DNA from: Reticulitermes lucifugus
Lineage: Eukaryota > Arthropoda > Insecta > Blattodea > Rhinotermitidae
DNA length: 64,000 nt
Direction of reading: 5' to 3'
NCBI GenBank assembly: GCA_026260175.1
Contig: JAKCWW010000041.1
Span: 124,815-188,814, forward strand
Shown here: positions 11,734 to 24,818 of the stretch, piece by piece
Layout: each line of letters begins with the position of its first letter
Position numbering within the stretch: the first letter of the stretch is position 1
Notes under the pieces: model-generated
Database searches by the model: none
Told to the model about the DNA's origin: nothing
The model's input: only the letters and a program-made list of their open reading frames with translations
Translations under genes and position numbers: made by a program

Positions 11734-11764
11734 GCTTCGAGGCCTGTTCTGCCTCCTTCATCAG
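11734..11764 (-). other. Hammerhead-core-like motif
   Basis: On the minus strand: CTGATGA, then AG, a perfect 5-bp stem GAGGC/GCCTC around AGAACAG, then GAAGC. This is one of the best-paired members of the motif set. It differs from the hammerhead consensus by extra bases before stem II and by GAAGC instead of GAAAC. Confidence 0.35.
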
Positions 11765-12126
11765 ATTCATTGATCTTTGTCCTAGATATGATACGGCTGA
11801 TAGCTCAAAAACGTGGTAGTATACGTTATGCTAAGTTATGTCAGGTTAGACACATGCACCCTGAAAGACTTAGGTTTATGTAGTCCGAAAACGTATAAAA
11901 CTACAGAAATTTGCAAACCGCTTGTGACTTTATTCAAAGTAAGCAAAAAACAAATTGATTTGCGACGCAAATATTTGACATTTCAGAGGTGTTTAAAGAA
12001 TTTTCTGAGAAGAAAAACGCCCCTGCGTTACGCTAAGCGTATTTTATCAGCATTATAAGGGTGCAAAATTCCAGTAACACTAAATATTTAAAAAGAATTA
12101 TGGCACGTGAAAAATAATGACATAAT

Positions 12127-12312
12127 TCGAGGGTTCCCGCCGGGGACGGGGATGCCTGTCTAATTTGAATGCTGTGTGTTGTCAAGTAGAAGTCTCTGCA
12201 ACGAACCGATCACTCGTCCAGAGGAGTCCTATCGAGTGTGGTGTGTTTAAATGTGTGTGATATCGAAACCTCAACAATGGGGCGGCCTGGGCCCGAGTAG
12301 GCACAGGAAAAA
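12127..12312 (+). mobile_element. SINE-A copy 4, 5'-truncated
   Basis: The element begins within the tRNA-like head near the B box (CGAGGGTTCCCGCCGGGG). It continues with GAATGCTGTGTGTTGTCAAG, GATCACTCGTCCAGAGGAGTC and TAAATGTGTGTGAT, and ends GGCCTGGGCCCGAGTAGGCACAGG plus an A run. Loss of the 5' part is the usual outcome of incomplete reverse transcription. No clear duplication flanks it. Confidence 0.8.
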
Positions 12313-15300
12313 ATCATAGAAGGTTAAATCTAACGAGAATTCCAAAACTTATTTTCGGAAGTGGGTACACATTTTTCCTTGTCTCATATCGATTCACAAT
12401 AACCTTCTCCTATTATGCATCTCAAAGAGTCAAGATGTTTTCTTAAAGGATGTAGCACTCCATGCAAGATACACCGACAACGTAGTAGGTTCCGTCGGAC
12501 TGGAATGGAATGGGGTGAATGAACGGTGTCCCGCCGTAAGAACAGCCCTGCTTTCTACTGACACAAACACTCACGTGCACCAGGGTGGCTTGAAAACTGA
12601 TCCTGTTCAGAATCTTACTAACACGACAAGGATTTTGAATGTCAGAATAGAAGAAGCGAAAAGCCAAGAAAAGTCTAATGAAACTGGGTGTAAATAAGCA
12701 GATGTGTTGATTGAAAAAAACACAATTGGCGAGAAGTACTTCACTTTTAAATATTTGTTATATTTAACTTCTGTTTCAGAATACTAACAAAGCACTTCCA
12801 TTACTGCATTGTTTCTACGGTTCTTCAGACTATGTGTAATATACAGAAGGGTTTCGGCTTCAAACCCTGTCGTTTTTGTAGTTATTGCTGAAACTTTTAA
12901 GGAACGGAATTTCTAATCGATACTGCTCAACCCGGACAGCCGATATGACACACTTCATTAGCATTGTTAAGTACCTCCATAGAACAGTGTTTTTGAGAAT
13001 TTAAGAGTTTTTCAGCTCTGTCGAACATCTCCACCAATTTACCAAACAGAAATTTTCATCGCCGTGTCTATAAGAGTCTTCCTCTTGTTCCTATCATAAT
13101 TCATATGAATTCCTTTCACGCCCTCCCATTCTATTTGTTTAAGATCCGTTTCATTATTGTCTTTCCATCTAAGCTTATGTCTTTCAAGTGGACCATTTTC
13201 GTCAGGTTTGTCCCTCATACGTGCCTTATTTCCAGCTCATATCATCCTTCTTGGTTAAGAAAAACTTAAATTTCACAAACTTCTTTTAATATATTATCGT
13301 TTTAAATAAAATTATTGCTTCCTAAGGAAAGTCACAATGCTATAAATGCAGGCTTTCTCCTTTCCTGGTGTCTGAAACATGTTTTTCTTTCTCCTTTTAG
13401 TGGCCGAAAAATTTAAATGTAACACACTGACACACTGAAGAATTATAACTCCTATAATTCATAATAACCAAGCCCTTTCTTGGATATTTTCTCAACCATA
13501 TGAATGATGTTACTATTTGTATGATATTCTCCATTTTATGAGTATGTGTGGTGAGCATGGCTATAAATTTATAAAAAGTTTTAAACGTTACACAATCAAC
13601 ATCTGGAATGATTTCTGCACTACCTCATCAAAAATAACTTCAATGAAAAACCAATAAAAATGAGGGAGAAATGTGATATATCCCACTCCACCTCTTTATC
13701 ACTGCATAAAAACCTACAAATTATAAAGCACATATAATCGAAACTTCTGACAAGATAATAATTTTAGTACTTTTTTACAGCACGTAACACTACTGAATCA
13801 TACGGCATGGAAGATAGGAGTATTCAGTCAGAGGCTTTCGTTTTAACACCGTCAGCATGACACGTCTTGCAATTTCTCAGTTTTTAAAGGTCCTATGAGG
13901 TTCTCTACAGCAATAGCGCTGAAAGGTACGTAGTTAGGGCTAGTATATCTATATTATGGGCTTCTGTCATGTATTCAGTTTCATCATTCTATGCAACTTC
14001 AAAATATATCACAAAACATAAAACACAGACGACTATTCCCACCCACACATTTAATAATTTCCACTTAATTTATGACTTAGTTTAGCGCGTAATCTATTAC
14101 AATGTCATTTATAATATGTTCTAATTAAAATAATTGATAAACACTTCATAAATTTGACAAAGCCATTGGACATGCTTCTGTTGGAGAGTGATCTTCGTCC
14201 CACTTACATGTGCGGCGTGCTGAACATATTAGTTTACTTCATATGGGTATAAATTTACAAATAAGACTACTGCGCTTCTGGTAGGTGCATTACTATCATA
14301 CTCCCACCCGAATTTTTTTCCACAGTCACAGCCAGATTGTCGACATTTTGTATAAGGTTTCTGAAGTAAGCAAAGCAAGTTTTAGAGATAGCACAGACGT
14401 AAAAATTATGTCAGCAGAACTTGAAAGGAAAAATGTCGGACTCTTCTGCACAAATCGCAGTCGGAAAGAAAAATTCCATGTACAAAGAAGAAGTGTGCTA
14501 TATGATAGATTTCATCCCGTTACGCTATAAAACATTCAACACCAAATTTTTAAATAATCCGCCCAACACAAATATATTTATTCAAAAAACTAGCTATATA
14601 TTTCAGAAAAAATTGACAGTTTTCAGGCTGTCATACAATATTTAAAAAAGGTAAATTATAATATATATAAATTACTTAAAAATTTGTATATATTACATTT
14701 CCCCTTCTTGTAAATATTTTGTTATAGCCTGATCATTGTCAATTTTGAGTGAAATATACGTCTAAATTTTTAATCAATATAGTTGGAAGGAATATTTTAA
14801 GATTTGTTATTGAAGAGGCCTCTTATTTATGTAGTTATTACTTCAGTGATTCTCAAGTACAACCTCCTGATATAAGTGGAGAAATATATTTAATATTTTG
14901 TGATGTGAAGTTCTACATTCAAGCCTGATATTTCAAAAAATATTACAAAAATGAGTCAAAGTACATTTACAATATTTATATTTTATATTATTAATGTTTA
15001 AGGCACATAAATTCTATAATAAGTTCACAAAACATAAACAAGAATAAAACAACATTCTGCACGAATTTACTATTCTATTCCTGGAGCAAAATTTCTCGAC
15101 TTTTCTCTACCTACTAACGCCATTCTTCAAAATGCACAGTCGTATTATCAACGCACTTGCTCACAGCGCTTTACTAGTAACAAAGACAGAAGAAAAGGAA
15201 ATTAACTATTTAGGTTGAAAACACAATCTGCATTCCGGCACATCAGTATTCCGATGGTTAAACACTATTAAGAACTTAATGTATCCACATATATCTGTAA

Positions 15301-15571
15301 AGGTGTTTGGTATAGGTAACCGGCGTAAGCAGTTTAAATATATTCCTTGCTTCTTGATTATATATTACACTTAATGCAGTAAAATTGTCACGGAGACTGA
15401 CCTACTTGAGCAGCAAGTTGTAAAAAGTTTTCCTCTTTAAGAAAAGCGAAGAATAGTTTATGTAATCACGTATTTTCGCTACTGGTCTCAGATTGTCTAG
15501 GTCGCACGTTTTGAATTCATTTGTTTTAGATTAATGTTGCTGTTATTCCTCCCTTGTGATGCAAACAGTAA
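12313..15571. other. AT-rich unique DNA, no gene seen
   Basis: Open frames are short and overlap on both strands, for example 12443-12667 minus with 12515-12697 plus. Parts near 12450-12660 are somewhat richer in GC, but no repeat family or protein domain was recognised. Confidence 0.5.
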
Positions 15572-15838
15572 AGGTAAAGCTTGCCATAGCCCTTTACACG
15601 CCTGGAGAGTTTCTCAATACTCCAGGAGGTTGAGAATCCCAGAGTTTTTATACAGTCAGCACATGAAGATGGCAAAGTTGTCAGTCATAAGCACCGGCCG
15701 CCTCTACCCCCTGGTACTCATTTCTGTGAGAGGCTGAGTCGACCCCAGGGCCATAGTGCGGCCAGAATGATTGTCAGACACCTGAGGGAATCGAATCTGC
15801 GACCTTCCGGCCCCAACCAAATGCGCCACTGCATACAC
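15572..15838 (-). mobile_element. SINE-B copy 1
   Basis: tRNA-derived SINE read on the minus strand. The head contains TGGCGCA near 15827, and a B box appears on the plus strand as GGGAATCGAATCTGCGACC. The body contains the GGTCGACTCAGCCTCTCACAG and ATGAGTACCAGG phrases. It ends CTTTACCTTTAC, seen on the plus strand as GTAAAGGTAAAGC at 15570-15582. The same order is found at 17269 and 53597. A 67-codon frame over it is a repeat translation. Confidence 0.8.
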
Positions 15839-15839
15839 T

Positions 15840-17262
15840 TCCCTTGTGGTGTACTTATTACATTTATCATATCTCCCAGCTAAAAATCTCGAAACTTCTT
15901 TCCCCTATTTGATCATTCTCATGATAATTGGTGAAGAAAACAAATTGTGCTGCAGTGTTTCTCCATATTCGTATTATCTCCTACGTCCTACAAAGTATTC
16001 TCCTCAGTTCCTGTTCAAAAATATTTTAATATCCCTATGTTCTCCTGTTACTACTACAAGAAACAATATTTCACAAATAAAATAAGAGGTAGGCTTATTA
16101 TTATACTTTTTATATTTTACTTTTTGCCTTACTTGATACGAGACGAATTGTCTTAAGTATGTGAACTCAGATGAGTAGACATTTCCCGAATTCAGTTTGA
16201 TCCGAATTTCTTAGTTATTTTAAAGGCTACTTATATGGGTAAGGCCTCTGCTATCCCAGAATTTGCGGGCTACAACTCCTCCCAAAGAGCAGTAAAAATT
16301 TACCAGTCAGCACCTCTTAATATTCCAGAATATTTTAATCGTAGTAAGCGAGTTTGTGAACGCAGGTTAGTTACATGAAGAGAGCTTATGCCAAAACATG
16401 TATCCACCAGCTTCAGTTGCAATGGCATGAGATTACTAGTTATTATACAGCAAATGACAATCACATTTCTGTGATCCTTCGAGACACGTTTGTACATGCA
16501 AAACTTTCTGTAAAGTGTTAAATGTATCCTACGGTTACAAAAAACAGTCTTTTACAACTTCGTAACACTTCAAACAGTCTGCGCTTAACAAATTCAGAGA
16601 ATAGAAGCGGCTGACAGGAGTAACAGAAGTCTCCACTGAAGTAACACAAGACAGGAAGACTTGCCTGCAAATCAAATGCATTACCTATGTTAACAGAGTC
16701 AAAGAGGCTATATTCAAAATGCTAGTAAGACGAGTTAAGGAACTGATAAATTGTAGGGCAAGAACGAAAGAAAGAAAAAAGAAAACGCACTTGAACACCG
16801 CATATCTCAAAAGGTTCTAGTCATTTACCATTTACACGCCAGAGTAAGGTTGATGATAACTAATTAGTGTACTAAAAAAGGAAATAAATTCAGAACAAAA
16901 TGTAAGGAAAGCAGGAAAGAGCCAAAGGACTAAAGAAAATAAATAAATAGAGAAAAATCTAACTTATAGTATATAGAGAATATTAAATAATTTTTAAAAG
17001 GAAAGCATAAAATGTACGTTTACGTAAGTTTTACTATTGTACCTGCTGAAAATAAAAACAGAAATATAAGGATAAAAAAATACTTTAATTTTTACATGTT
17101 TAGACATATCGTCTTTAAAACCTGACGTACTATTTTGAATGTTTGATACTTGTCACAGGCTTATTTACTTTCAAATAGCAACCCCCCCTCAATCTAAATT
17201 ATTAGCAGTAACATAAATATTATTATTATTGTTATTATTATTGGAAGTTATGCAGATACCCT
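15840..17262. other. AT-rich unique DNA, no gene seen
   Basis: No credible gene or dispersed repeat. A short (ATT)n run lies near the 3' end and is listed separately. Confidence 0.5.
17218..17242 (+). repeat. (ATT)n simple repeat
   Basis: Seven to eight ATT units interrupted once by GTT. Confidence 0.85.
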
Positions 17263-17268
17263 ACAGAT

Positions 17269-17591
17269 CATAAAGGTAAAGGTAAAGCTATCCCATTACA
17301 GGACTTTAGGGTTCCAGGAGGCTTAGGCTCCCAGATTTCTAGACAATCGGCACATGAAGGTGGTAAAGTCGAAAGTTGTCAGCCCTACGCACCTGCCGCC
17401 TTTACTCCCCCCCCCCNCCCAGGAAATATTCCTGGTACTCATTTCTGTTATAGGCTGAGTCGACCCCAGGCCCATAGTGCGACCGCAAGGATTCTGTCAA
17501 TGAAAAATTCGAATGACACCATCGGGAATCGAACCCGCGACCTCCCGGCTTTTAGTGCAGTGCCTCAACCAACTACGCCACCACGTGCCCC
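17269..17591 (-). mobile_element. SINE-B copy 2, near full length
   Basis: The minus-strand head reads GGGGCACGTGGTGGCGTAGT, with a textbook A box (TGGCGTAGTTGG) and B box (GGTTCGATTCC). The body follows with the GGTCGACTCAGCCTAT region, a G-rich run (plus strand C run with an N at 17417) and TAAAGGCGGCAGGTGC. The 3' end is GGGATAGCTTTACCTTTACC. ACAGAT lies just outside each end (17263-17268 and 17592-17597) and may be a short target-site duplication. Frames reading SGIEPATSRLLVQCLNQLRH over the head are SINE translations, not proteins. Confidence 0.9.
17406..17420 (+). repeat. Poly-C tract with one ambiguous base
   Basis: Eleven Cs, one N (17417), then three Cs, inside SINE-B copy 2. The N is probably a homopolymer-length uncertainty rather than a true base difference. 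Confidence 0.9.
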
Positions 17592-17596
17592 ACAGA

Positions 17597-17623
17597 TTAT
17601 TTATTTATTTATTTATTTATTTA
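17597..17623 (+). repeat. (TTTA)n simple repeat
   Basis: Six to seven tandem TTTA units directly next to the 5' side of SINE-B copy 2. Confidence 0.9.
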
Positions 17624-17624
17624 A

Positions 17625-20600
17625 CAGTCTCTTTAACGCAAGACGAGTTCAAATTTCTGCATAATTTCAGTAACACAAAGAAAAAATCTTGGCATTAATT
17701 TCTGCGTACTCGCTATTTTCGAACTACATCTAATGTCATCTGCTTATGGCTCTGAATTTTCTTTAAGGGTGAGAAAGTATTTGACTCATCACTTTCATCC
17801 TAGTTTGGGATATCCTGCAGTAAACTATTTGCATGGTCTGCATAGTATTAGAAAAGTAACTCTTTGGAGCATATTTTTAGTTGAGACTCTAATATGGTTT
17901 TAGATGGACGAGGAATTCAACGACTTATATGGGAACTGAAGTTTGTTTAGTGTTTTCACAAGAAAAACCACTGGTTTCTTTGCTGAATCAGCTTAGTACA
18001 GCCCACATCTCCATAACCTATTCATTACTTTAACTCTACATTCTCACTACGACATGTCTCTCAACTAAACCTTTCCTTTCAGGTCTTCAGATTAAATTCG
18101 TGTCTCAAACTCTCAGCCTCTATATGCGTGTTGCGATTTAGCCCCAGTTCAGTCCCTGTGTTCTGTCCCCCAAATCATACATATTAAGTAATGAAAACAG
18201 TCACAAAGCTCAGTACGAAATTATTTTGAGCAAAATTGTGAAAAGATATATAAAAAATACGTTAACTTCTCCATATTCATGCATCTACAACGGCAGGTTC
18301 CAAGACAAAAAATGCACTTCAGCTCATTCTAATATAAACCACCTCAAGGCTGTCTCCAGTCAAAGGCATGGAGACTGATAGCCTCTGCACCTACAAGTGT
18401 GTGAAAGTTCATTCCTTCATTCCAGATAAAGTAACTTCAGTGACTACAGACATAAGAAGCTTCTTGGTTACCACGGCATCTGGGAGGTGTGAATTACTTG
18501 AGGATACCAATATACCATTATCATTATTGTACCTGGTGTTCAGTACATCTCCGCCACAGACAGTCCGCAAAGGGCTGTAGGAATTTACACTACGTATAGT
18601 CTGTTCACATATGAAACCAGGTAATCACAAAGCAAACACTCCTCTACTAACCATTTCTAAGAGGTTGCATATTCAAGCGGCTTTCAGGCAACTTGTTTTT
18701 CATTCAAAATAAAAAATCGCGCTTCAAAAATTGTCTACAATCCAAACACGGTAGGTGAAATACAGGTGCAATGATGTTTACGTACGGCTTCTATTACTGG
18801 AGATAATAAAGATTATAAAGTCTTACTAAGCACAAAAGGGACATGGTTATATCAATATCACATTCGTTTTAGTATGAATTATTAATTATTATTGATCGCA
18901 TAAATCTTAGGTGTTATTAAGGTAATACAGTCTCTCGTCAAGCTATTATTAAATCCACAGTCTAGAAGAATTATACCTTGATTGATCTACGATCTGTTTA
19001 ATATTGGAGGATGTTACTCACGACAGTGTGCAAGACTTCACAATTGCAATAAAATTCATAAAAGTTTTAAGGAATGAGTAGACGATTGCAAATAACTTCG
19101 GTCCCGGAGGTTCATGCTTCAGTGAAAAATGATCGGAAAAGGATGCTGAAAGAGAAAAATGTTGGTCTATATTAAGACACACTCCAGGCATTTTCTTGGA
19201 AGAATAACAAGCCGCGAAAAAATTCGTTTAAGGTAATAGTGTCCAGCCCGACATTGGAGCTTGGTACCAGGCTGATCAGCACGCTCAGCTTTAGAATTTT
19301 TTGAAAATTAAGTAATTACTTAATTTTAATGGAAAATTAGCGTTTTAGGTAGGAGAATTTGAAAGGCTTGACTTTAAAAACGAATTGTTTAATGAGAAAC
19401 CCCTAGACCAATATAAAGCAGATGGCAAGGAAGATCGTAATGTAATAGACTGCGACAAAAGGGATTTTAATTGATTTATTATAGCTCAAATACGAGAAAT
19501 TTATCTTTAACTTCTTGGGAATTAATTTTATTTCCAATAGAAGAAGCATAAGGTATTTTCGGTCGCAAAATTATTTTTGCAAAAAATGGGATGAAAGGAT
19601 ATTAATTAAATATGAGAATATACGGACTGGCATTATGTAGCTTTACAGTTACAAATAAGCTGGCTATCTCAAAATATCTGTCACCCTTAATATAAAAGGC
19701 CCAACGACAAAATCTAAAACCTCGGTTCAAATGAAAAGTTTAAAACAAAACAGTAATAAGCCACAATCATAAAGAGCCAGATAGTAATTTTACGTACGTC
19801 AATAAATGTGGTGTACTTATAGCTTAAGAATATTCAAATTGGACTAAAATATATCCAAGATCTTTTCGAAATGTGGCCTTTGAAGAATCGAATTTTTTTA
19901 TCTTCAAAATCCTGGAAACCACTATAGTGCTAATGAATATGTAGTTAAATAGTCTCTCACACTTACAGGATGCTGCACCCACGTTCTGACCCAAGATGAC
20001 GTCACGCTTGCACGTAAGAATGCAACAATTCTGAAAGCAAGAAGGGACAATCTTGAAAAGGTAATATAGTTGAAAACTAATAACTGATTAAGAACGTGAC
20101 AAGCATCTAGAGACGATAACTCGAGATCTTTGCTTTTTTCTTATGCATAAAAAATAAATCAACTTGTATTCAGCAGGCTGTTGCTTCCAGCATGACGTTA
20201 TATTTTCTCAAGCTTAGGACATCACTTGGTGTAAGAAGCGTTTTTAGTTTATTAACAGCCTTTAACAGCAAGAATCGTTTACTTATATTACAAGAGGAAT
20301 TGTCAATATTCAAAAATAGCTAAACTTCTTGGTGTGTACAGGAAAAAAACTAAAAAGTGATAAACATTTAAGTTAAATATATTACCTATTCACTCTCTTC
20401 TACACTTGTGTATTCAATCCCACACTCTGGGTGTATAGGGCCTTGTGAGCCGGTTTTTTTTAAACAGGGCAGATCCGTGCTGTATAAGGATTCTTAATTC
20501 TAATTCCCCGCCATAACGGCACCGTTTTGAAGACACTTAAAATTGGCATATACGTAAGATGTTGGTGGTTTGAAACATCGCGTGAAAATTAAAACGACTT

Positions 20601-21069
20601 CACATGTTTGAATCAGGCGTGTCAAAGGACTAAGTGGACAATACGGGAATGCGCAGCAATGCTAACTATACCCACCGCAAAGTGCCCGTCTCGAGTGCTG
20701 ACTCTATGAAATGTTTTCAGCCGCAACAGTGAGCATAGGTGTAACACAGCACGCTGACCGATCTCTAGACATTTCTGTTACGTTACAATTAAAGCTACTA
20801 GCTATTTTCAGCCTCAAATCCTCCATCATGTGCCATATATACAGTCACACGTAACAATATTTTTAAAAAGAACGTGCACTGAAATTCTTTCGGAAACTTC
20901 TTTGTCGCTCGGTTTGTGTTTATTGCCTCATGACAAATCTTATGGACATGAAAACTTCCCTTGGGCTCAGTAATCGTGCGATATACTCGTAAATTCTTAG
21001 ACACCATCAAATGTAAGACTCACCGCAATTTGAAAAATAAAATTTAATAAGAAGTACTGTTTATCTTAG
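17625..21069. other. AT-rich unique DNA, no gene seen
   Basis: No open frame has domain-like composition. A perfect 24-bp palindrome lies at 19304-19327. The GGGCCTTGTGAGCCGG string near 20440 was checked against the SINE 3' domains and does not continue into one. Confidence 0.5.
19304..19327. repeat. Perfect 24-bp palindrome
   Basis: AAAATTAAGTAA is followed directly by its reverse complement TTACTTAATTTT, with no spacer. It could form a small cruciform or bind a homodimeric factor. In AT-rich DNA it may also arise by chance. Confidence 0.95.
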
Positions 21070-21198
21070 AATGGGTAGGTACTCCTCCTGCGTGCTGAGT
21101 AGATCTGTAGACATAATCTACCACCGTGCTGAGTACAGCTATAGATCTACTCCACTTCCTTGCCTCCTATGACATGTTATGCAATGACCTTTACCTTT
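21070..21198 (+). mobile_element. SINE-C 3' fragment
   Basis: CGTGCTGAGTACAGCTATAG and ATCTACTCCACTTCCTTGCC, then ATGACATGTTATG and CCTTTACCTTT, correspond to the last third of SINE-C (GTGCCGAGG..., CTCCACTCCC..., tail ACTTTACCTTT). The phrase around CGTGCTGAGTA occurs twice in the fragment (from 21090 and 21125), suggesting local duplication. The 5' part is absent. Confidence 0.5.
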
Positions 21199-22788
21199 AG
21201 GTAAAGAAAAACTTTGATTAAAATGTGCAAAATACGTAACAACTTTTTGAAATTTAAGCTTTCAAATATGTTTCAAGGTTTCATTAAATTTCAAATATTT
21301 ACCGAAATTACCTGAAATATTGTTTAAATATTACCTTGTACTCAACCATGTAAATGTGCCCTGATAATGAGGTAAATAACTTCTAGTGAAGTACGAAATA
21401 ACGTACTGATTTAATAAACATTTTGCCTTATGCGTTAATGAAATAACAATAGGGTGATGTAAGTTTTTTAACTGGTTTAACACATAATCTTGCAGACTCT
21501 CTATGAAAATACTGTGAGAGTATCCGCAGATTTGGATCGCTTTATCGATGAAATTCTACCATTGAAATTATCATCATATGAGTATTCCCTGCAATGAACA
21601 CATTAACTTCTATCAATTTCCAAAAAATTGCACTTTGTTACCCCATAAATTATAATTACTACCTCATGAATAATTTCTTAAAAATAAACAAAAATGAACA
21701 GTTTATGATTATTCTACACCTTCGAATTACTCGGACGGACTGTGGAATATTAAACGCATAGTAATAACAGCACATATGTGGCCTATAATTTTAAAATCAA
21801 GGGACGTTGGAAAGGGGAAAATATCTAATATTACCATAACTTAATTCCTCAAGGACTTGAATTCGACAGAAGAGCTTACAAGGCTACAAACTTTTTACCT
21901 TGAAACAGACAACCTCGATTCTTTTAATTTCTTCTGCTATAGTATTCTACCCCAGGGATGGATGAAAAAATCACACGATAATAAGAAATACAAGCTGTGA
22001 ATTTATTACGACCAGGAGGCAGATAGTAACTAATGTTTCTGTTATGATGTAAACAAACAGTTCTCTAACGTTCTTTTCCCATAACAAGCTTCCTGTTGCC
22101 TTACATATGAAATAACGAACTCCAGGCATGTTTTAAATGGTAGCTAGATTATATAACAATGAAAGGTGTAAAATTAGTTTGATATAATTTGAAAAAGCGA
22201 AATAAATATTAGTTTCAAGTTACATCAATCGCTGTGTACACTACAGTCAACAAACCTAGAGTTATATTACATCGAACACACATGTTTTCTGTCATTATAA
22301 TAGCTGAGTTAGCTTAAAGACTATACACGAAAGAAAGGTGTATTCATCATACTGACATAACATGCGTAAAAGAGCGCTCAGCATTTTGCAAAGAAAATGG
22401 TTTGTCCCTACCCCTCTCTTACATTTCAACTGCGCACTGCAAAAATTTTGTCGTCTTGAGAATGGGTAGATATCTACGTTGATATATTTTAACTTCATAT
22501 AACAAATAATAAAAAGGACGGCTTTGCAATTTCCGACTTGCTAGCAAAGCTAGTTCCACTCTGCATGTAACTGACGTTTATATATTAATAGATGTTTGTT
22601 AAAAATTAAACTTTTTTTAAACTTTGTGATGCCTGTTAATGTTTATATCTAACGCCCGGCTTAAAAATAAAATACCTGAATATTTTCCTCATAATTTATT
22701 TATGCGTTCCGTACGATTCTATGGAAAAGAAAATATTGTTTCCCCATTCTTTGAAATTATCAAGTGACTAATTCCTTTTTTCCGCATT
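21199..22788. other. AT-rich unique DNA, no gene seen
   Basis: No recognisable gene or repeat beyond the neighbouring SINE fragments. Confidence 0.5.
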
Positions 22789-22988
22789 CAGTAGCCCCGG
22801 TGTTCACTCAGCCTCTAGCAGAAAGGAGTGCTTAGACATTTTCTTGCGGGTAAAGTGCGGCAGGAGAGTAGAGGTGACAACTCTGCCTTTCTGGTTGTGC
22901 CGAATATCAGAGTAAGGATGGAATCCCAACATTCCATTTCCCCTCTGAGTCTTCATGAATTGTTACGGAAAACTTTACCTTTACACAG
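22789..22988 (+). mobile_element. SINE-C copy, 5' part lost
   Basis: Reads TCAGCCTCTAGCAG, TTCTTGCGGGTAAAGTGCGGCAGGAG, GAGGTGACAACTC, GTGCCGAATATCAGAGTAAG, CATTTCCCCTCTGAG and TCTTCATGAATTG, and ends AAAACTTTACCTTT. This is the SINE-C body and tail in order. A 94-codon frame starting at 22828 is derived from this repeat. Confidence 0.65.
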
Positions 22989-23741
22989 CGATTACCTACT
23001 GATCCTTGTAACTGAAAATACTGTGTTTTGTGAGATACGGATTGAATTGCTATATAAAATACAGTTTCATTTTAGTCTCCAAAGTTTTAAGGCACCTTTG
23101 AAGCGTATTTAAATGAAAGGCTTTGCTACCAGAAAAAAAAATATTTTAATAGCTGAAATATAGACCCAGCCTGCTACAGTTCAACTTTTACGGTATTTAC
23201 TAGTTCCTTGCTTGCTTGCACATACATGTTATTATGACACTGTCTATGTACACGCTGCCTTAAATCCAGTTCTCTCGTTTATTAATTAATTATAACCGAA
23301 ATTAATACATTAATGTTAAGATTTAATACGATTTAGAGTGTCTGTTTACTGTTTTTAAGTTTCTATCTCTTCAATAAAAGCAACAGAGGGTATAAAAGTA
23401 CAGTGATGTGTTGGAAGCGCTGTGTCTCCTAACATTTTTCTACATATCAATGCGTCGTTCATTAGCGTGAACTCTTACCTCATAGGCAAACGCTAGAAAA
23501 AGGGTAGTGTGCAAGAATATGATATGTTTCAATGACGTAAGATGCTATTAAAATTGCTTTGAAACTTCAGTAAATAATTGCCATTCGGCACGGTGTAACA
23601 TCCCAGAAGTTTTGAATTTTCGGCAATACAGCAGCCAGAACCGAAAACCTCTTGTGTTCTGGTGTCTGGTATATGGCCACGAGTGTCACATAGACTTACT
23701 GCAAACCGGATACACCTCTCTTTACTTCCATGGTGGAAGAG

Positions 23742-23782
23742 TATATAAGGGCACTAAGAAAATCTTTAGTCGGTGCTCAGTT
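23742..23782 (+). promoter_or_regulatory. Candidate RNA polymerase II core promoter (TATA + Inr)
   Basis: TATATAAG (23742-23749) is followed by an exact arthropod initiator TCAGTT (23777-23782, predicted start A at 23779). Spacing from TATAAG is about 35 bp, slightly longer than typical. The predicted transcript start is followed by a GC-richer leader and a possible splice donor CCA|GTGAGT near 23842. No coding exon could be joined to it, so this is a candidate only. Confidence 0.3.
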
Positions 23783-24818
23783 TTACAGCCACGAATTCTC
23801 AGATTAAACCGAGCGGCAAGTGTTCAAAGAGATAAACTGCCAGTGAGTGGCGAGTGTGAGATGATGTACTGATTATTTTAAAGGAACAGTCATGTTTCCT
23901 GTCGTCATTAACACCCCTTTCTTCAGACTGTATTTCCTACCATCACCAGGGAATACTTATCCTCAAAAACATCTCAATTATGCGAGTGGCTTTCTTCCGA
24001 TACGGAGCGGCAGGCAATGCGGAACATGGCACTTGGCTGCCCGGTAACCGGTAAGCTATTGTCCCCTCGCTATTCGTTGTTTCCAAACGCCTACATGAAC
24101 AACAGATTGCCTTGTTTAACTGAACGGGTTTCATTCTCTTAGATACAGACCTAATAAAGGGAAAGCTATATGACATTATTTGACACAGATTTAGCAGCAA
24201 AGAGTGACCGAGAAAATGTGATTTCATAGCCGTTGAGGTAACAAAGTATAATCCCCTAGATTCTTTTTTAGCTATTTGTCTTACATAACTGGCATAATAC
24301 TTAAACAAATTAAACAACTTAAAAATTAATGCAGTACAAACGCAGTAAGAATACCAGGCTGAAATCCGCAATTTGTTCAATGGCTCTGTATAGTAGGGAG
24401 TACTTTGAAAATATTAAAAAATAAATAATAATAATTCTATTCATTTGTTATTAAAGTGCTGGTACAACTGCCGTAAAACCAATTACAGAAAAAGCACTGG
24501 AACACAAGAAAAATGCACAAATAACAAACAACAAAAGAAAAGAAAACCTACATAGGCCTACGTGATATCTTGTTTATATCTTTTCGAATTATGTTCTTTG
24601 GATATGCGTTAACGCCGTTTTAAGTGGTTGCGTGCCCGATAAAACTTCACTTTTTATTCAGTGTTCAGACTACTGTTTTCGCACACCAGATATAATTTGT
24701 ATTAGGGCCTACAAAATACTATTTAAGATTGAAGGTTTTATGATTCACCACTGAATTGATTTATGCCTAGAATAATTCTATGTGAACTTCCACAACAAGC
24801 TTATAGTTCCGACTGCCC

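Noticed and set aside
12815-12838. CTGAAGA-ACCGTA-GAAAC on the minus strand as a hammerhead core
   Set aside because: Only six bases separate the core phrases, so no stem II can form.
23943-24380. 145-codon open frame on the minus strand, the longest in the window
   Set aside because: It starts at TTG, has no domain-like pattern, and a frame this long is roughly expected once by chance in this much AT-rich DNA.
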